Source: Brassica napus
Taxonomy: Eukaryota > Streptophyta > Magnoliopsida > Brassicales > Brassicaceae
Length of the DNA stretch: 64,000 nt
Assembly (NCBI RefSeq): GCF_020379485.1
Contig: NC_063435.1
Location: forward strand, 4,210,162 to 4,274,161
Direction of reading: 5' to 3'
Shown here: piece by piece, positions 27,677 through 39,700 of the stretch
Numbering within the stretch: the first letter of the stretch is position 1
Layout of the letters: each line of letters starts with the position of its first letter
Notes under the pieces: generated by a model
The model's input: only the letters and a program-made list of their open reading frames with translations
Database searches by the model: none
What the model was told of the DNA's origin: nothing
Translations under genes and position numbers: made by a program

Positions 27677-27964
27677 GACCATCTCCAACCCACCTCTATT
27701 TTTATCTCTATATTTTCCTCTAAAATAGATAAACTCTACTATAGAGGTAAATTACCTCTATAATAGAGTTCCTCTATTTATAGAGAAAAATATAGAGATT
27801 TGCTATTTTTATCTTTAAATATAGAGGTAAAAAGTAAGATTCCTCTATATTTTCCTCTAAAATAGAGGAATTCTATTATAGAGGCATACATTGGAGCAAA
27901 TCCACCTCTATAATAGAGATCTCTATTTTAGAGGAAAATATAAAAATATACATTGGATATACTC
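27677..27964. mobile_element. Foldback MITE with TTA target duplication (PIF/Harbinger-like)
   Basis: A 288-bp element made almost wholly of complementary runs (cctctataatagag, tcctctaaaatagagg) that would fold into a long hairpin. Ends gaccatctccaa and, on minus, gagtatatccaa are similar inverted repeats. TTA is found directly on both sides (27674-27676 and 27965-27967). The TTA duplication suggests PIF/Harbinger, but the superfamily is inferred. It lies between subtilase 3 and its conserved W-box. Confidence 0.7.
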
Positions 27965-27988
27965 TTACATTAATCATATCATTGAATA

Positions 27989-28006
27989 TTGACCTGTTTT
28001 AGTCAA
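27989..28006. promoter_or_regulatory. Inverted W-box pair upstream of subtilase 3
   Basis: TTGACctgttttaGTCAA, about 445 bp upstream of the ATG. Without the 288-bp MITE the distance would be about 155 bp, matching copies 1 and 2. Confidence 0.45.
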
Positions 28007-28374
28007 CATTGTATATTTACATAACTAATTTGCTACTTCTACTTTGAAGTCAAAGTCTTTTTCAACTTCTTGCTCAAAACTAAAATCTACTTAACTTATT
28101 TAGGAAGTGTTTTCCTTATTTGCTTATTTTTCATCACTACATTCATTCTAATAAAATGACATGACTTTTGTAAATATGACATAGCATCAAATTAACTGTG
28201 ACATGCATAATTAATTTTATTTATAAATATTTTATGTTTTAGCAATATTTTAAATATATTAATAACTAGTAACTCAAATATCATCATTAAAGTAAATTTC
28301 CGGTATAAATACATTCATTTTGATAAAAAAATGGATAATAATTAATAAAGCATAAATCATCAAAAAATAATATG

Positions 28375-28450
28375 TATTAGCAGCGGATTCGAGCTTGGGT
28401 TTTTTAGAGGAACGATTTGTGCCATCTGACCACTGACGCATAGTTCATGT
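28375..28450 (-). other. tRNA-like segment (decayed pol III promoter)
   Basis: On minus an A-box-like gtcagtggtcagatgg is followed 40 bases later by a B-box-like agctcgaatccgctg. No full tRNA fold is evident. Probably part of a Helitron or SINE relic; a palindromic ctatactatattcagcg near 28540 (minus) looks like a Helitron 5' end, but no partner was found. Confidence 0.35.
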
Positions 28451-28599
28451 GAAAGAAGATAATTGATGACATTGACGAATTTTCCACATGTGTCCTGGAA
28501 AAAGGATTGATTGTACTATACCAAAACATACTCTCGCTGAATATAGTATAGTTGACGATTCATTATTTCTATTACTCAGACATTTAAAACTTAGAAAAA

Positions 28600-29592
28600 A
28601 AGAACGGGAGGAGGTTATGAGGGAGGAGGTTACGAGACATGGTTGATGACGGTGTGATGGAGGAAAAATGGTGAGTAGTGGCGATTATCGCGGTGGTGGT
28701 GATTGTCACATCGACGGAGGTGGTGATTAGGGTAGGGGCGGTTATGGATTGTGACGGTGATGATTGTTGTAGTAGCGATGGGGGTGATTATGGTGGTGTT
28801 GGTGAAGCTGTGTTAGATTTGAAATATGTAAAAGAGACAATATTGGAATTGGTGGTAGTTATGGTGGTAGTGACTATGATGGTGATGGTTACAGAGAAAG
28901 TGGCGGACATGGATATGTAGGAACTAATGGTCTTTTATAACATAGATTAGAAATAATATTGAACAAACTAGATGGTATAACAAGTATTAGTAAAATTATT
29001 AAATAGAATGGTATATTCGAAAATGAATTGTTTTCACTTTCTCTACATCTATGGCTGATTTCATTGATCATATGTATCTTATTAAATTATACAACATGAA
29101 AAAAAGTATAAACGCTTATGTGAAAATTACTTTTCATCTTATGAAATATGAAGGTATATATAGAAACGAACAAATTAAATTGTATACTACATAGTAATGA
29201 AATTACAAAAAATGATTTAGAATACTATATCATGTACATCTCAATTTTAAAAATAGTATAAAATAAATTTTATAGTTAAAACACTTGGATGTGACAGTGG
29301 TTGAGAAAAAACGGTGGTGGAAAGATATGGTTACGGTTTGATGGTGCTCAACTGCTCATGGTGATGGTGGAAGAGTGATGGAATATCAGAGTTGATGCTG
29401 ATTACAAAGGAGGCGGTTTGTGGTTATGGAGGAAGAGATGGTGGTTGAAAATATGATGGTTAATTGGATTTTGGCAAAGAAAAATACAAAATACTGAACA
29501 AAGATTACAGAATGTGGTGATTGTAGTGGAAGTAGCGACAATAACAGAGGCGGTTGTGATTATGAATGAAGCAGCAGCGGTGGTGATTGGTA
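28600..29592. repeat. GGT/GAT-rich low-complexity region
   Basis: Two blocks (about 28600-28920 and 29290-29590) are rich in ggtggtgat-type triplets, separated by AT-rich DNA. Plus-strand ORFs here read as Val/Met/Asp runs and lack any domain. The 28678-28920 ORF is a by-product of triplet bias. It may derive from a gene for a Gly-rich protein or from simple repeat expansion. Confidence 0.45.
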
Positions 29593-29952
29593 ATTATACT
29601 ATTAAAGCAGGATTCTTAGCCTACCATTTTCTTTACTAATATTGCATGTTTCATTAAGGGCAATCAAGTAATATTAATAAAACATCTATATTGGGTCTTT
29701 TTTCGGATCCAGCTCACATCAGATCTCTTTTGGGCTATTTGGGCCGATTAATTAATCAGAATTAATATCACATTTTTTTCTTTGGGCCATTGAGTCCAAG
29801 TTCAAATAATTTTTTTTTCAACTATTCTTATTTATTATTATTTTTCTTTTCTTAATAAAAATTAAGCATTCATGACATTTACTAAATATTTGTCAATTGA
29901 GAAAAAAAAACAAAAATAAATCCGCGCTTTGAAAGCGCGGGTCAAAATCTAG
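29593..29952 (+). mobile_element. Short non-autonomous Helitron
   Basis: 3' end hairpin ccgcgctttgaaagcgcgg, gtcaaaat and CTAG (29949-29952), then T. The 5' end is inferred at TTATACTATTAAAGCAGG, a variant of the TCTATACTATTAAAG start seen elsewhere in the window. About 360 bp, non-coding. Confidence 0.6.
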
Positions 29953-30125
29953 TTAATAATTAAAGAAGAAGGTATTTGAGATTTTAGTGACCGGATACTA
30001 TAGATAGTATAGTATATAATATAGTAATAATGATGACTCTCTTTTTTAGTTAGATTCTTAAAAATACTTGATTTCTTAGCTATCCAGTCTAATTGCCCTT
30101 TTAGAAAAGTGATATGTCATTCAAT

Positions 30126-30764
30126 CTAATGGTGAGGTATACAAATTTTATTTAGTAATGATTTATGTTTTTGCCAAAAAAAATGATAATAACTAATAAG
30201 TCCTATAATAAATTTTCCTTGTAAATATTCATTTTTGATGTAATTTTTAAAATATGGTAATGTGATATATATATATATCACATTAGTAAGAATTAAATTA
30301 GATATAATTACAAATATAAAAATCACATCAACTTATATATTGTATTTTTGTATAAATGTTTATATTTTATCAAAATTAATTGTAAATATGTACCAATACC
30401 AAATTAAAGCCGTACTAGTCAAATTGTTTTGTTGATAATTAAATGATTGAAATTTTATTAAAATTTCTTGTTTATTAGTTTAATTAAAAAATATATTTTT
30501 TTTCAATTTTAGCATATTTTAACTAAAACAAAAAAAAACCAAAATTTATTAGATTTTATATATTTAAATTTATGCATACTTAAACTAGAGGATAAAGACG
30601 TTTAAAATCAGTAAAAAAGAAACATTTACAATCATTAATCATCAAACAAAATATAATATAAATTATATTATTTGTATATAATACAATTTTAATTCTGTTG
30701 AATTTTAAATAAGTCAGCCACATTTAATTGTTTTGAGTCAGGAGTAACGTGTTCTAAAGAAAAA
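30126..30764. other. AT-rich intergenic DNA; end of it is duplicated 3' flank
   Basis: No gene recognised. From about 30715 the sequence matches the 3' flank of subtilase 1 near 14057 (cagccacatttaattgttt), marking the edge of a duplicated block that continues to 32560 with insertions. Confidence 0.5.
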
Positions 30765-31400
30765 CTAGAGTTTACCCCGCACATCGTGCGGATATATTTT
30801 TATTTTATAAATATTTAATTTTGATATTATTATATAAATTTAAATATACAATCTATATCTTAGTCTTATGTATTTAATAACTCTTTAATTTTATTGTTTA
30901 GGTTTTTTATTACTTTATTAATATAAGGGTTCGTTTTATACATTTTACCTTTTTTATTACGTTTTCGAGTTTTCATAATTTGAAATAATCAAAAAAAATA
31001 TTCTTCAACATATGATTTTTGAAAATATATAGCTGTAAAAATAAAATTTTAACATATGTTAATAACTTCATTTATATAAAAAAATATGACATGATTAACA
31101 AATTTGAACCCGTTTTAGTGGTAGATGATAATTTATTTAAATGAAAACATTATATTACTTAATTACGAAATTAGTTAATGCAATATTTAATAAAAAATAT
31201 TTAAGAATTTAGTAGGATTTTGTTAGATTTTTCTCAACAGATTTTGTTATAACTAAAAATAAAATTCAAATCTAGAGTTAAAATTAATTTATTATTAATA
31301 TTCTTATTAACTATTATGTCATATTATGTGATTAATGAAATGGTCCTAGTAGACTTCTAAATAGTAGATAAAAATGGTACTTCTCTTTTAATAGAGAAGA
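30765..31400 (-). mobile_element. Helitron inserted in duplicated subtilase 3' flank
   Basis: Minus-strand start TCTTCTCTATTAAAAGAGAA at 31400, end hairpin ccgcacgatgtgcgg, ggtaaact and CTAG (30768-30765). The flanks are A and T. The homologous block near 14090-14110 runs straight through the insertion point, so this copy has an empty site for comparison. 636 bp, non-coding. Confidence 0.75.
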
Positions 31401-31601
31401 TTCCAATAATCTTTCTGGCAGTGATTTCTTGGCCCTTTTTTATTCGAAAATCTTTCTTGGCCCTTTTTTATTCGAAAATAATATACCTTATAATTACTAT
31501 TTTCTCATTTTGTTGGGTCCTAAAATCTTATAAAAATGGGTTTTATGTGGGTGTAAGTTTTACTTTCACCGACTGCAATCCTTCGAGATTGCATTATATT
31601 C

Positions 31602-31773
31602 TTGTTTTTTTTTTGCCATCTCAATGATTTTATTGATCACAAATTACAAATTGTTTTATGAAAGACGGACAAGAATGGAACAAACTCCAATCTTGATTTT
31701 GTAAGATAACTGTTTTCGCTAATATATCAGCAACTGTATTTCCTTGTCGTCGCGTATGTTGAAAAACCATGGA
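31602..31773 (-). mobile_element. 5'-truncated LINE, RNase H tail with poly(A)
   Basis: Read on minus, the insert encodes FQHTRRQGNTVADILAKT followed by a C-terminal tail and a stop, then a poly(A) run (poly(T) at 31604 on plus). The RxGNxVADxLAK pattern is typical of the RNase H domain near the end of plant LINEs. A 16-base duplication, agattgcattatattc, flanks it at 31586-31601 and 31774-31789. The related flank at about 14270 has a single gattgcattat, the empty site. Confidence 0.78.
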
Positions 31774-32046
31774 AGATTGCATTATATTCGTTAAGTTTTA
31801 GAGGAATTCTAAAATAATTTAAGAAAATAAAATTAAAAAAAAAAAAAAGTAAGAGAGAGGCAAAGAAAAAGGAAGTAAGGACCGGTATCAAACTTAATCT
31901 TCCAGCTGTCGAGATGTGAATGGTTTTACTTTTTACAAATTACTAAAATTTAACTATCTATTAAAAATCTATTAAAATAATAATAATTAACAACTGAGAT
32001 GGTTGTTTTGGGTTTCTACCCGTTGAGGCTATTCTTGTTGATTTTT

Positions 32047-32395
32047 TTTAACGCTGATTTATTAGGATATTACAATTATGATATGAGAAAAATTACATAA
32101 GACGATTCGACAACTGACAATATTATCTGCCCTATAAAGACTTATGCTTAACTGCATCACCTAAGCCGTCCTACAAAGATCCACGCCATAGCAGATTTAC
32201 TTGCACCATATTGAATATCTCTTATAAGCCTTTCTTTGTACTCTGCATAATTGTTTAATAAATCGCTCTTTCCGGGATTTGAAACTTGGATTTCCTGTAA
32301 TCTGCAAGAAATTACATAGTCTGAGATTCAAATCCCATACCTGGGTGTAGAAACTTTTTAAAGCTTAACCAGTAGGCTACGATGATTCCACACTG
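32047..32395 (-). mobile_element. tRNA-derived SINE-like element, copy A
   Basis: On minus, an A-box-like tagcctactggttaagc near the start and a B-box-like gggatttgaatctc are followed by cagattacaggaaatcc and a body matching, in opposite orientation, the element at 40156-40542 (shared atggtgcaagtaaatctg). A short direct repeat, gttgatttt, flanks it (about 32037 and 32396). Confidence 0.6.
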
Positions 32396-32560
32396 GTTGA
32401 TTTTAGACCGTGAATTTCAGCTATATAACTGTGCTTAAGAGTTAAGACATTTGCTTTGACCAAAAGAAAAAAAGAGTTAAGACATTAGCATATATCGGAA
32501 GTCAAGAGATCAGACACTGAATCAACGAGATTACTAAAACATAAGGATTATATTGATTTA

Positions 32561-35500
32561 CTAGGGGAAGTCCGCGCGAATAGGGGAAGTCCGCGCTTCG
32601 CGCGGAATCTTGATAGTTTGTCAAATATATTTTTGAAGTTTGTTTCTAAATTTATTGGATTATGTTATTTTCTTTGGTTCGGAACAGTTTTTGCATGATT
32701 CTTGCACGATTGGCGTAATTGCATATTGCATACTTCCAAACCATACAACTATTAACTTTTAGTGCTTAATTTGTAATCCGACTTTAGTATTTGTTAAATT
32801 CAGTTAATTTTGATTTTAAAATTGTACTCCCACACTGAGCTAACATAGTTTGCTGTAGTTATGAAAATAAACCATATCATTTACTTCTAGTAGTAACATT
32901 TGCCATACCATTTTTGCTTAAATTATGAAAAAAACTTCATCTTTGATCTGTATTATTAACATGTGTATACGGGTTTTCAAGTTTGCACCAATGGCATATA
33001 TATGTTTCTCTTATACTTTTATAATTTGTCAAATAACATTTCAATTTGGTTATTATATTCTTATAATTTGTCAAAAAACATTGAAGTTTGGTTATTCTAA
33101 CTCCATGAAATGATGTATGGATGCAACTCTAATTCTAGCAGTCGTTTGTTCTTGTTTTATTTTGTTTCTATCCAACTTTAGTTTTTTTTAGAAAAACGAA
33201 AAACCATTAAATCTCGAAAGAATCTCTCTGAAAATACAAACCATAAAAACATATTTTGATGCCGTAGGATGCAACTTTTAACTTAAGAAGTATATAACAT
33301 TAGTTAAATAATATTTGGCTGCAATGTATGTGTTATGCCATCTTCGGTGTTGTTATAAAATACTTTGTATTTCTCGAATGTTATGAACCTCCAAACTGCA
33401 GCTAGCAAGAAATCGTGTAGATAGTTATACGTGTGTAAGTTGATCATTAGTGGGTGTAGGTTAATGTTATTGTAGACTTAGCATCTAATATTGTAGTTTA
33501 TTCTACAAAACTTATTATTTTATTTCATGCTAAACCGGATTTAATTAACAAAATATATTCTTTTTTTATATTTTATATGTATATATTTAACAAACGTAAT
33601 ATATAAATACAATATTAACTATCAATTGTATATACAGATAATTCGAATAATCACGTTATTTTCAAGCTAAATTTGGCTTGAAGGCAACTCCAATACCAAA
33701 CAAAACAATACATATAAGTTTTGTTGCTTATTCTTGAAGTCTATAAATTTTTAGGATTAGATTACGTGAAAAAAGGTAAATCAAACATAATATTCTTTTA
33801 TGTACTAAAATTTAAAACCCAACGTATAAAGCACAAAAACACAGCAAATACTCGTGAAGGAGAGTACCTGAACTTCACAACTCAAAATATAAAATATGCA
33901 GAAACAATGTCATCCCGCCGAAGAACGTAATTTTATTACAGCTCCCAACAGCATCAACAACTCAGAAGTATAGGCTTGTAGATCTACCAAACTCCTTCCT
34001 ATCTTCAATGGCACTTTCTCAGGTAGGCTTTGTTGTTAAAGGATATATTTCCCTGTGATATGTCATCCACCCGAAGCCTTTCATCCTCAGGTGCTGAAAA
34101 ATCTTTCGCGTTGTTCCTAAGGCATGTTTCTTCAACCTCACTGCTCCATCTTGCACTACTCTGATTATTATTGAATCTCCGGTCAAGACTTGTCGAGGAA
34201 GGAGATCTTTCAAGCATGGGCCGGCGAAAAGCTTTTGTGGAACCATGAAACTCGCCCAAAACACCATCTTCCGTCTTTACAGTTTTCTCAGACGCTTTCT
34301 GTCTTGTACCCCTGTCCGATCCTCCAGACAGCTCAGCCGCCTCCCTGGCAGAGACCCATTTTGCAGTCTGACCTGAGACGTTCCTGTTTCACCATAACAA
34401 AATTATGATCAATAGCAACTTTAAAGCTTCTTCAAAAGCGCAAATCAACATTAGAGTCAAAAACATCAACTTACAAAGACAGCACACCAAACGTTTCCAA
34501 GTACACAAAAATAAAAAGCACATACCCATTCTCTTCTTGCGCCACAGAACTGGAAGGTTAACGCTCTGATTTGAATCATTTGATCACATCACCATCAGGC
34601 CCTGCTCGGCTACTTCTAGTGTCCATGTATGTCCTGATAATCTGGAGACTTCCTCCCTTCTCTTCTCTGTCTATACCGATCACTTTGATTATCTAGACGC
34701 GACGCATCACGATCATTATTCCTTTCCCCGTCACTTTTACTTTGTTTCCCTTCATGATAATAGTCACGGCTACTTCAGTCTTTCTCTCTCTCTCTCTCAT
34801 GAGCCCTTTCCCTATCATGATCCCTGTCACGATCTCTACTCCTATCACGGTCCCAATCCTTGCCATAGTAATGATCATGCTCATAATCCCGACGATCGCG
34901 ATCCCGTTCCCTGTCTCGCTCATAGTCACGATCACGATCCGAGCTAACGCTCTTCTACAAATCCTGGCTCTCATTGGTGATCAGAGAGATGTTCTTGATT
35001 GATCACTTGACCTTTCTGTTCAAGAAAGATACAGGACGTTTACCTTTGATTGATCAAAGTTCACGGGCAAGGAGGCTGGAAACTGGGGAAGGCAAGCTTC
35101 TCATCAAACAAAGCATATTCCTCTATCAGTTTCTTCAACTGAGTTTACATTATATTTCTGGCTGATTTTGTATCACTCTAGTTGACAATTACTCTATTCC
35201 CTGTGGAGATATCAAACACACACTTTAAAACTTAAGTGTATGCATTTTAGAAAGTTCAGTTATATTAAGGCTAAAGCTAAATTTACCTAAAATGATCTCG
35301 AGTCAGAAGCTGAGTCATCTCTTTGTAAAGATCTTCATAAACCTTTTTGACATTTCTGAAATAAACATACAAACAACATAATTACTTCAAGGAAGAATAT
35401 AGCCGTATATTCAAGAAATAAATTAAAAGAACAAATCATCTCAATCTCGAGCTTCACTATATCTTTGTCCTAATCTCAAATAAAATTTCCATAGAAAATC

Positions 35501-36687
35501 AATTATCATCGAGCTTATTGAACCCTGAGAGATACATCCCAACTTTGTCCCACTCATCAGCAAGACCTTTCTCTTCGAAGGGATTAATATTAGAAAAGAA
35601 CAGATTCCTGCTCCAGCGTAACATGACCTCAACCAAATTACAAAATTATTAAGATATGAGTTTAAGAACACTATGAACATTAGTTTAATAGTCATATGAA
35701 CATGAATTTAATAACACTTATTCAAGTAAAAAAAAGGTATGAAGTTTAGGATTACTATGAACATGATTTTAAGAAAACTATGAACATGAGTCTTACCTTA
35801 ATAAGGATCTGAGTAAAACAGCTTGACAATGTTGAGAATACACGCTAGAATACTTTTATATGTTGATATGAACATGATGTTTAAGAACATAATCACCTTT
35901 GAATCCAGTAAGAGCATATATATATATATTCACCATCGTAAGCTCACCACCGTGTTTGAAGTTCCTGGCTTCCCAGAATTCTGTGGAAGAACATCGGCCC
36001 CATTTAAATCAAAAAGAAGTTGGCCATTTTAAAGAAAGTAAGTTTTCTGAGTTGATCGATAGTTACAAAAAAAAAAAAAAAAAAAAAGTTTTCTGAGGTG
36101 AGAGGAAGAAGGCTTACCTTTTATAGGAGTAGAGACACCGCCTTGCAAAGGGATAAGCCGCATTCAGTGTCAGATCGTTGTCGACTTGGGTTGATGAAGT
36201 TAAGAAGTATGATAAAGGCGATGAAATACCGTCTCGATTGATTAGAACGGAAGGCAAAACATCAGAATTGAAGATTTACACAGAGATGGTTCACGTCAAT
36301 TGAACAGCTCGAAACTCCGTAGTTGGTATCAGAGAACGAAGAACAACACTTTTGGTTTCAGAAATAGAAGAAGAACATGAACCCTAACGTCGGGATTGAA
36401 GATTCAAATAGCGATGTCTAACATTGATTAAACATCCCGAAACTCCATTGTTGGTACCTAGAATTTCTATTGTTAGCTTCAGAGAAGGAAGATGAACATG
36501 AACCCTAATCATCTCGCGCTTGGTTTCAGAAGCAAAACGCAAAGCCCAAAAACTGATAACCGTGGCCCCAAAAAATTAAACGCAGCGTATAGAAAGATGA
36601 GACAGGTGTCGCGTTCTCCTTGCACGAATTGATGACGTGTCTCTCTAAGGAGAGAGTAAAGCTATACTTTATATAATAAGATTAAGA
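32561..36687 (-). mobile_element. 4.1-kb gene-capturing Helitron downstream of subtilase 4
   Basis: Minus-strand start TCTTAATCTTATTATATAAA at 36687; end CTAG at 32564-32561 with a GC-rich hairpin. Joining the outer flanks (ttgattta and ttatattaattaat) restores the uninterrupted sequence found after subtilase 3 near 24667-24690, which fixes both borders. The 3' terminus is doubled: aggggaagtccgcgc occurs twice within 40 bases. It carries exon-like pieces of a host gene and no visible RepHel gene. Confidence 0.82.
33990..36600 (-). pseudogene. Captured gene fragments: Arg/Asp-rich (RD/RE) nuclear-type protein
   Basis: Exon-like peptides on minus, each near splice-like sites: FRNVKKVYEDLYKEMTQLL (about 35290-35360), NLFFSNINPFEEKGLADEW (about 35500-35640), EEYALFDEKLAFPSFQPP (about 35060-35150), an RD repeat with DRDYERDRERDRDRRDYEHD (about 34700-34950), and a Ser-rich tail (34005-34330) with KAFRRPMLERSPSSTSLD. 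The RD block hits a stop after about 45 residues, so the copy is broken. Charged RD/RS repeats suggest an RNA-processing factor, but I do not recognise the gene. Other pieces up to 36600 may be its 5' region. Confidence 0.6.
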
Positions 36688-36705
36688 TTATATTAATTAA
36701 TATTA

Positions 36706-39700
36706 TCAGATTGAATCAGGAATATCAGTATAAACAACAATGGGGCTTCTAACTTTATGGGTGCCATCAGACCATATTAAACTTGCAGAAGAAGGCAGCT
36801 TTGGGTCGATATTGCTGCCTGAAACAGTCACGGTGAAAAACTGCTTCTCCTTCACCGACTTCATAGACAAGACATTAGGCGTAACCTTGACATTGAGCTT
36901 AGAACCCTGACTTAAGACAATCTGCGATATGTATTGAGAGTTGGGAGTACCAACGTTGGTGACGGTTCTGTTGAAAGTGACGGTGAAGGGGCTATTTGAT
37001 CTAGCACGTTTAGCCGTCATTGAAGGATAATTGAGGTTTCTTGGTAAGGTCTTTCCAGTGCAAGTGATGGCTTCACCGGTAATGAGTCTAAGGGTTTTGG
37101 AAGTGTATTTCAAGCCGCAGAGAAAGGTGATGTGGTCTGCTTTGTCCAGTTCGTAGACAAGTCCAGGATTTAGAGCAGCTATTGGGTCACATGGCCCGCT
37201 CCATAAGCGAACTCGGTTGATGCAACCCCAGTTTCAGAAGCATTCATCGACCATGCTGTAAGCGTTAATTAAAAGACACCATACAAGAATAGAGTTATCA
37301 GCCAAAAGATTACTTGTGTTACAAGATGGATCTCAATTTTGGTTACCGGTTGTCATGATGGCAGATTGGATCATGGATGGAGACCAGTCAGGATGAAAAG
37401 TCTTGATGTACGCAGCCACGCCAGCAACGTGTGGACAAGACATTGAAGTTCCAGATAGAACAGAGTACTTCACACGTCTCTGGTCTTCTAAAGATGGTGG
37501 ACTTAAAGGTGAATATGCAGCAAGAATCTCCACTCCTGGTGCAGTTATATCCGGCTACATTTCAATCAAACATTTTTTGTCAAACTGGTTTTAAAAAAGA
37601 CAATTTTCTCAAATAATTATTTTGTAATTTTTTGTCGCAAAAATAGTTTTCAAAGAGAAAAATGACCAAAATAACTCTTTTAATTTCGAAAAATTTTAAT
37701 ATTTATTTTTAATTTTTTAAAATTTGAAATTCTATCTTCATAATCTCACCCTTAACTCTAAGCTTAAGTTTAAATTAGTTAACCCTAAAATATAAATGTT
37801 TTTTTACCTTTTAATAAAACTTTTTTGGTCATTTTTTTCATTAGATGCTCTTTTGTATTAAATGCTCTTTTGTGATAAAACTCTAAAACGTTATCTTAGA
37901 GAATTTTTCTTTTAAAAATCCAATAAATATTTAAAAAAAAAAAGATGTGTCACCTTTAGAAGGTCAACCGCAAGGGTGTTTGGACCACGAGAAGAGAAGG
38001 AAGCAACTTTAGGAGCTCTCTGATTAAAGAATGCTTCAGTTTTTAGAACAGTGCCTTGTAGCGACCTGAAGAAAACAAACACATACATATCAGGACAAAG
38101 AAGGAGACTCTTAAGAAAATGTAAAACGTACGACACAGATAAAAGCTCGTTTGTTACTTTGTGGACTTATTGTAAGAGAGAAGAAAGTCATAGTCATCTG
38201 TTGATAGAGCAGAGAGGGGACGAGGGCTAATGGTGGCGTAGTTGTTGTAGCCTTCAATTATGGTTGCAACAGCTGTTTTTGAACTAACTGAATATTCGCT
38301 CACCAATATTTTTCCCTTGGCCTGAGATTCTTGGAAGACAAGAGGATAGTTCTTTCCTTGCAGATCAAAAGCATTCACCGATCTTCCCTGTTAAGACAAA
38401 AAAAAAGCAAAAAAATTTGTAGGACAAAGAGGATACTATTATGATAGGAATGTTAGTATTACTTGATACTTACCACAAGTGTCTTGCCGTTTTGGATAAC
38501 AACTTTGGTGAGAAACTCACGGTTGGTTGTGCTGGCTGCAACTGTTAATATCCACGGTGCGACACTCGCAACCGAGTTCGGAGTTGGACCGCTGTTGCCG
38601 GCTGCATTCACAGTGATAATCCCTTTGGCCATAGCGTGAAAAGCCCCGATTGCAATGGGGTCCTTTTCGTACGGGATGGCATTGTCATCCCCAAGGGATA
38701 CGCTAATGACATCGACACCATCGGCTATTGCGTCATCGAATGCAGACAGTATAGCATCTGTTTTACACCCTGTGTCGGTGCAAACATTGTAAGCAGCGAT
38801 CCTAGCAGCTGGAACGCCGCCTCTCGCTGTTCCGTTACCTATTCCAAAGAAGCTTGCGCCCGTAACTGCGTTTCCAGCAGCTGTAGACGCTGTGTGTGTA
38901 CCGTGGCCGTCGAGGTCCCTGGTGCCTTCGCCTGTGTAGTCTCTTGCTCCGATCAACTTGCTGAAACATTGAAAACAAAGTCATCCTCTCCTTAAAAACA
39001 ATAGTAATCTTATAAGATAGACATTAAGAGAATTACTTGTTGCAAGTGAAGTTTTTGCCGCCTGAGCAAACACCTTTCCATTTCTTCGGAGGCGGACCAA
39101 ATCCTTTGCCCGAGAAGCTCTCCGATTCTGGCCAAACACCACAGTCAATGACTCCGACAATAGTATCACTCTCTACTGCCAAGTTTCGCTTTGTATTCTT
39201 TCCTTCCTTTAACCCCATGAAGTCCCACGACGCAGTCGTTTGGAGTTGTAACTTCTTGTTCGGGAACACAGACACAACTCCCTCCATTTCTATCAAAACA
39301 TAAAATGGTTTTAATTAACTACCTAAGTGAATCCTTATAAACCATTTCAGCATAAGTGTGTCTCGATTGAAGATCACTCACCGGCTAGTTGTTCTCGTTC
39401 TGACTCGGTGAGCCGGGCAGCGAACCCGTTAAAACTCCTCTTATAACTTCGCACCAAACGACCTTCCATCGAACTAGAGTATATATATGTGTGTGTGTAT
39501 TACTTGTTAGAATCCTCTTAATTAATGTGGGCTAGTTATAACTGATTTACGAATAGAGAATGATTTAATTTAATCGCACCTTTCTCCAGTGACTTCTTGA
39601 AGAATACTTATGTGATTCGACATTGGTGTGTAATCCGGTCGAGACGGAAGTGAACCCATGTAAACAACGTACACCTTCATCGAATATTATCATCATTATC

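Noticed and set aside
28678..28920. Plus-strand ORF of 80 codons, Val/Asp-rich
   Set aside because: Arises from GGT/GAT triplet bias in low-complexity DNA; no domain, no splice partners.
34693..35002. ORFs on both strands rich in Ile/Val/Met (34693-34974 minus, 34742-35002 plus)
   Set aside because: They are out-of-frame readings of the RD-repeat coding fragment captured by the Helitron; the Arg/Asp frame is the meaningful one.
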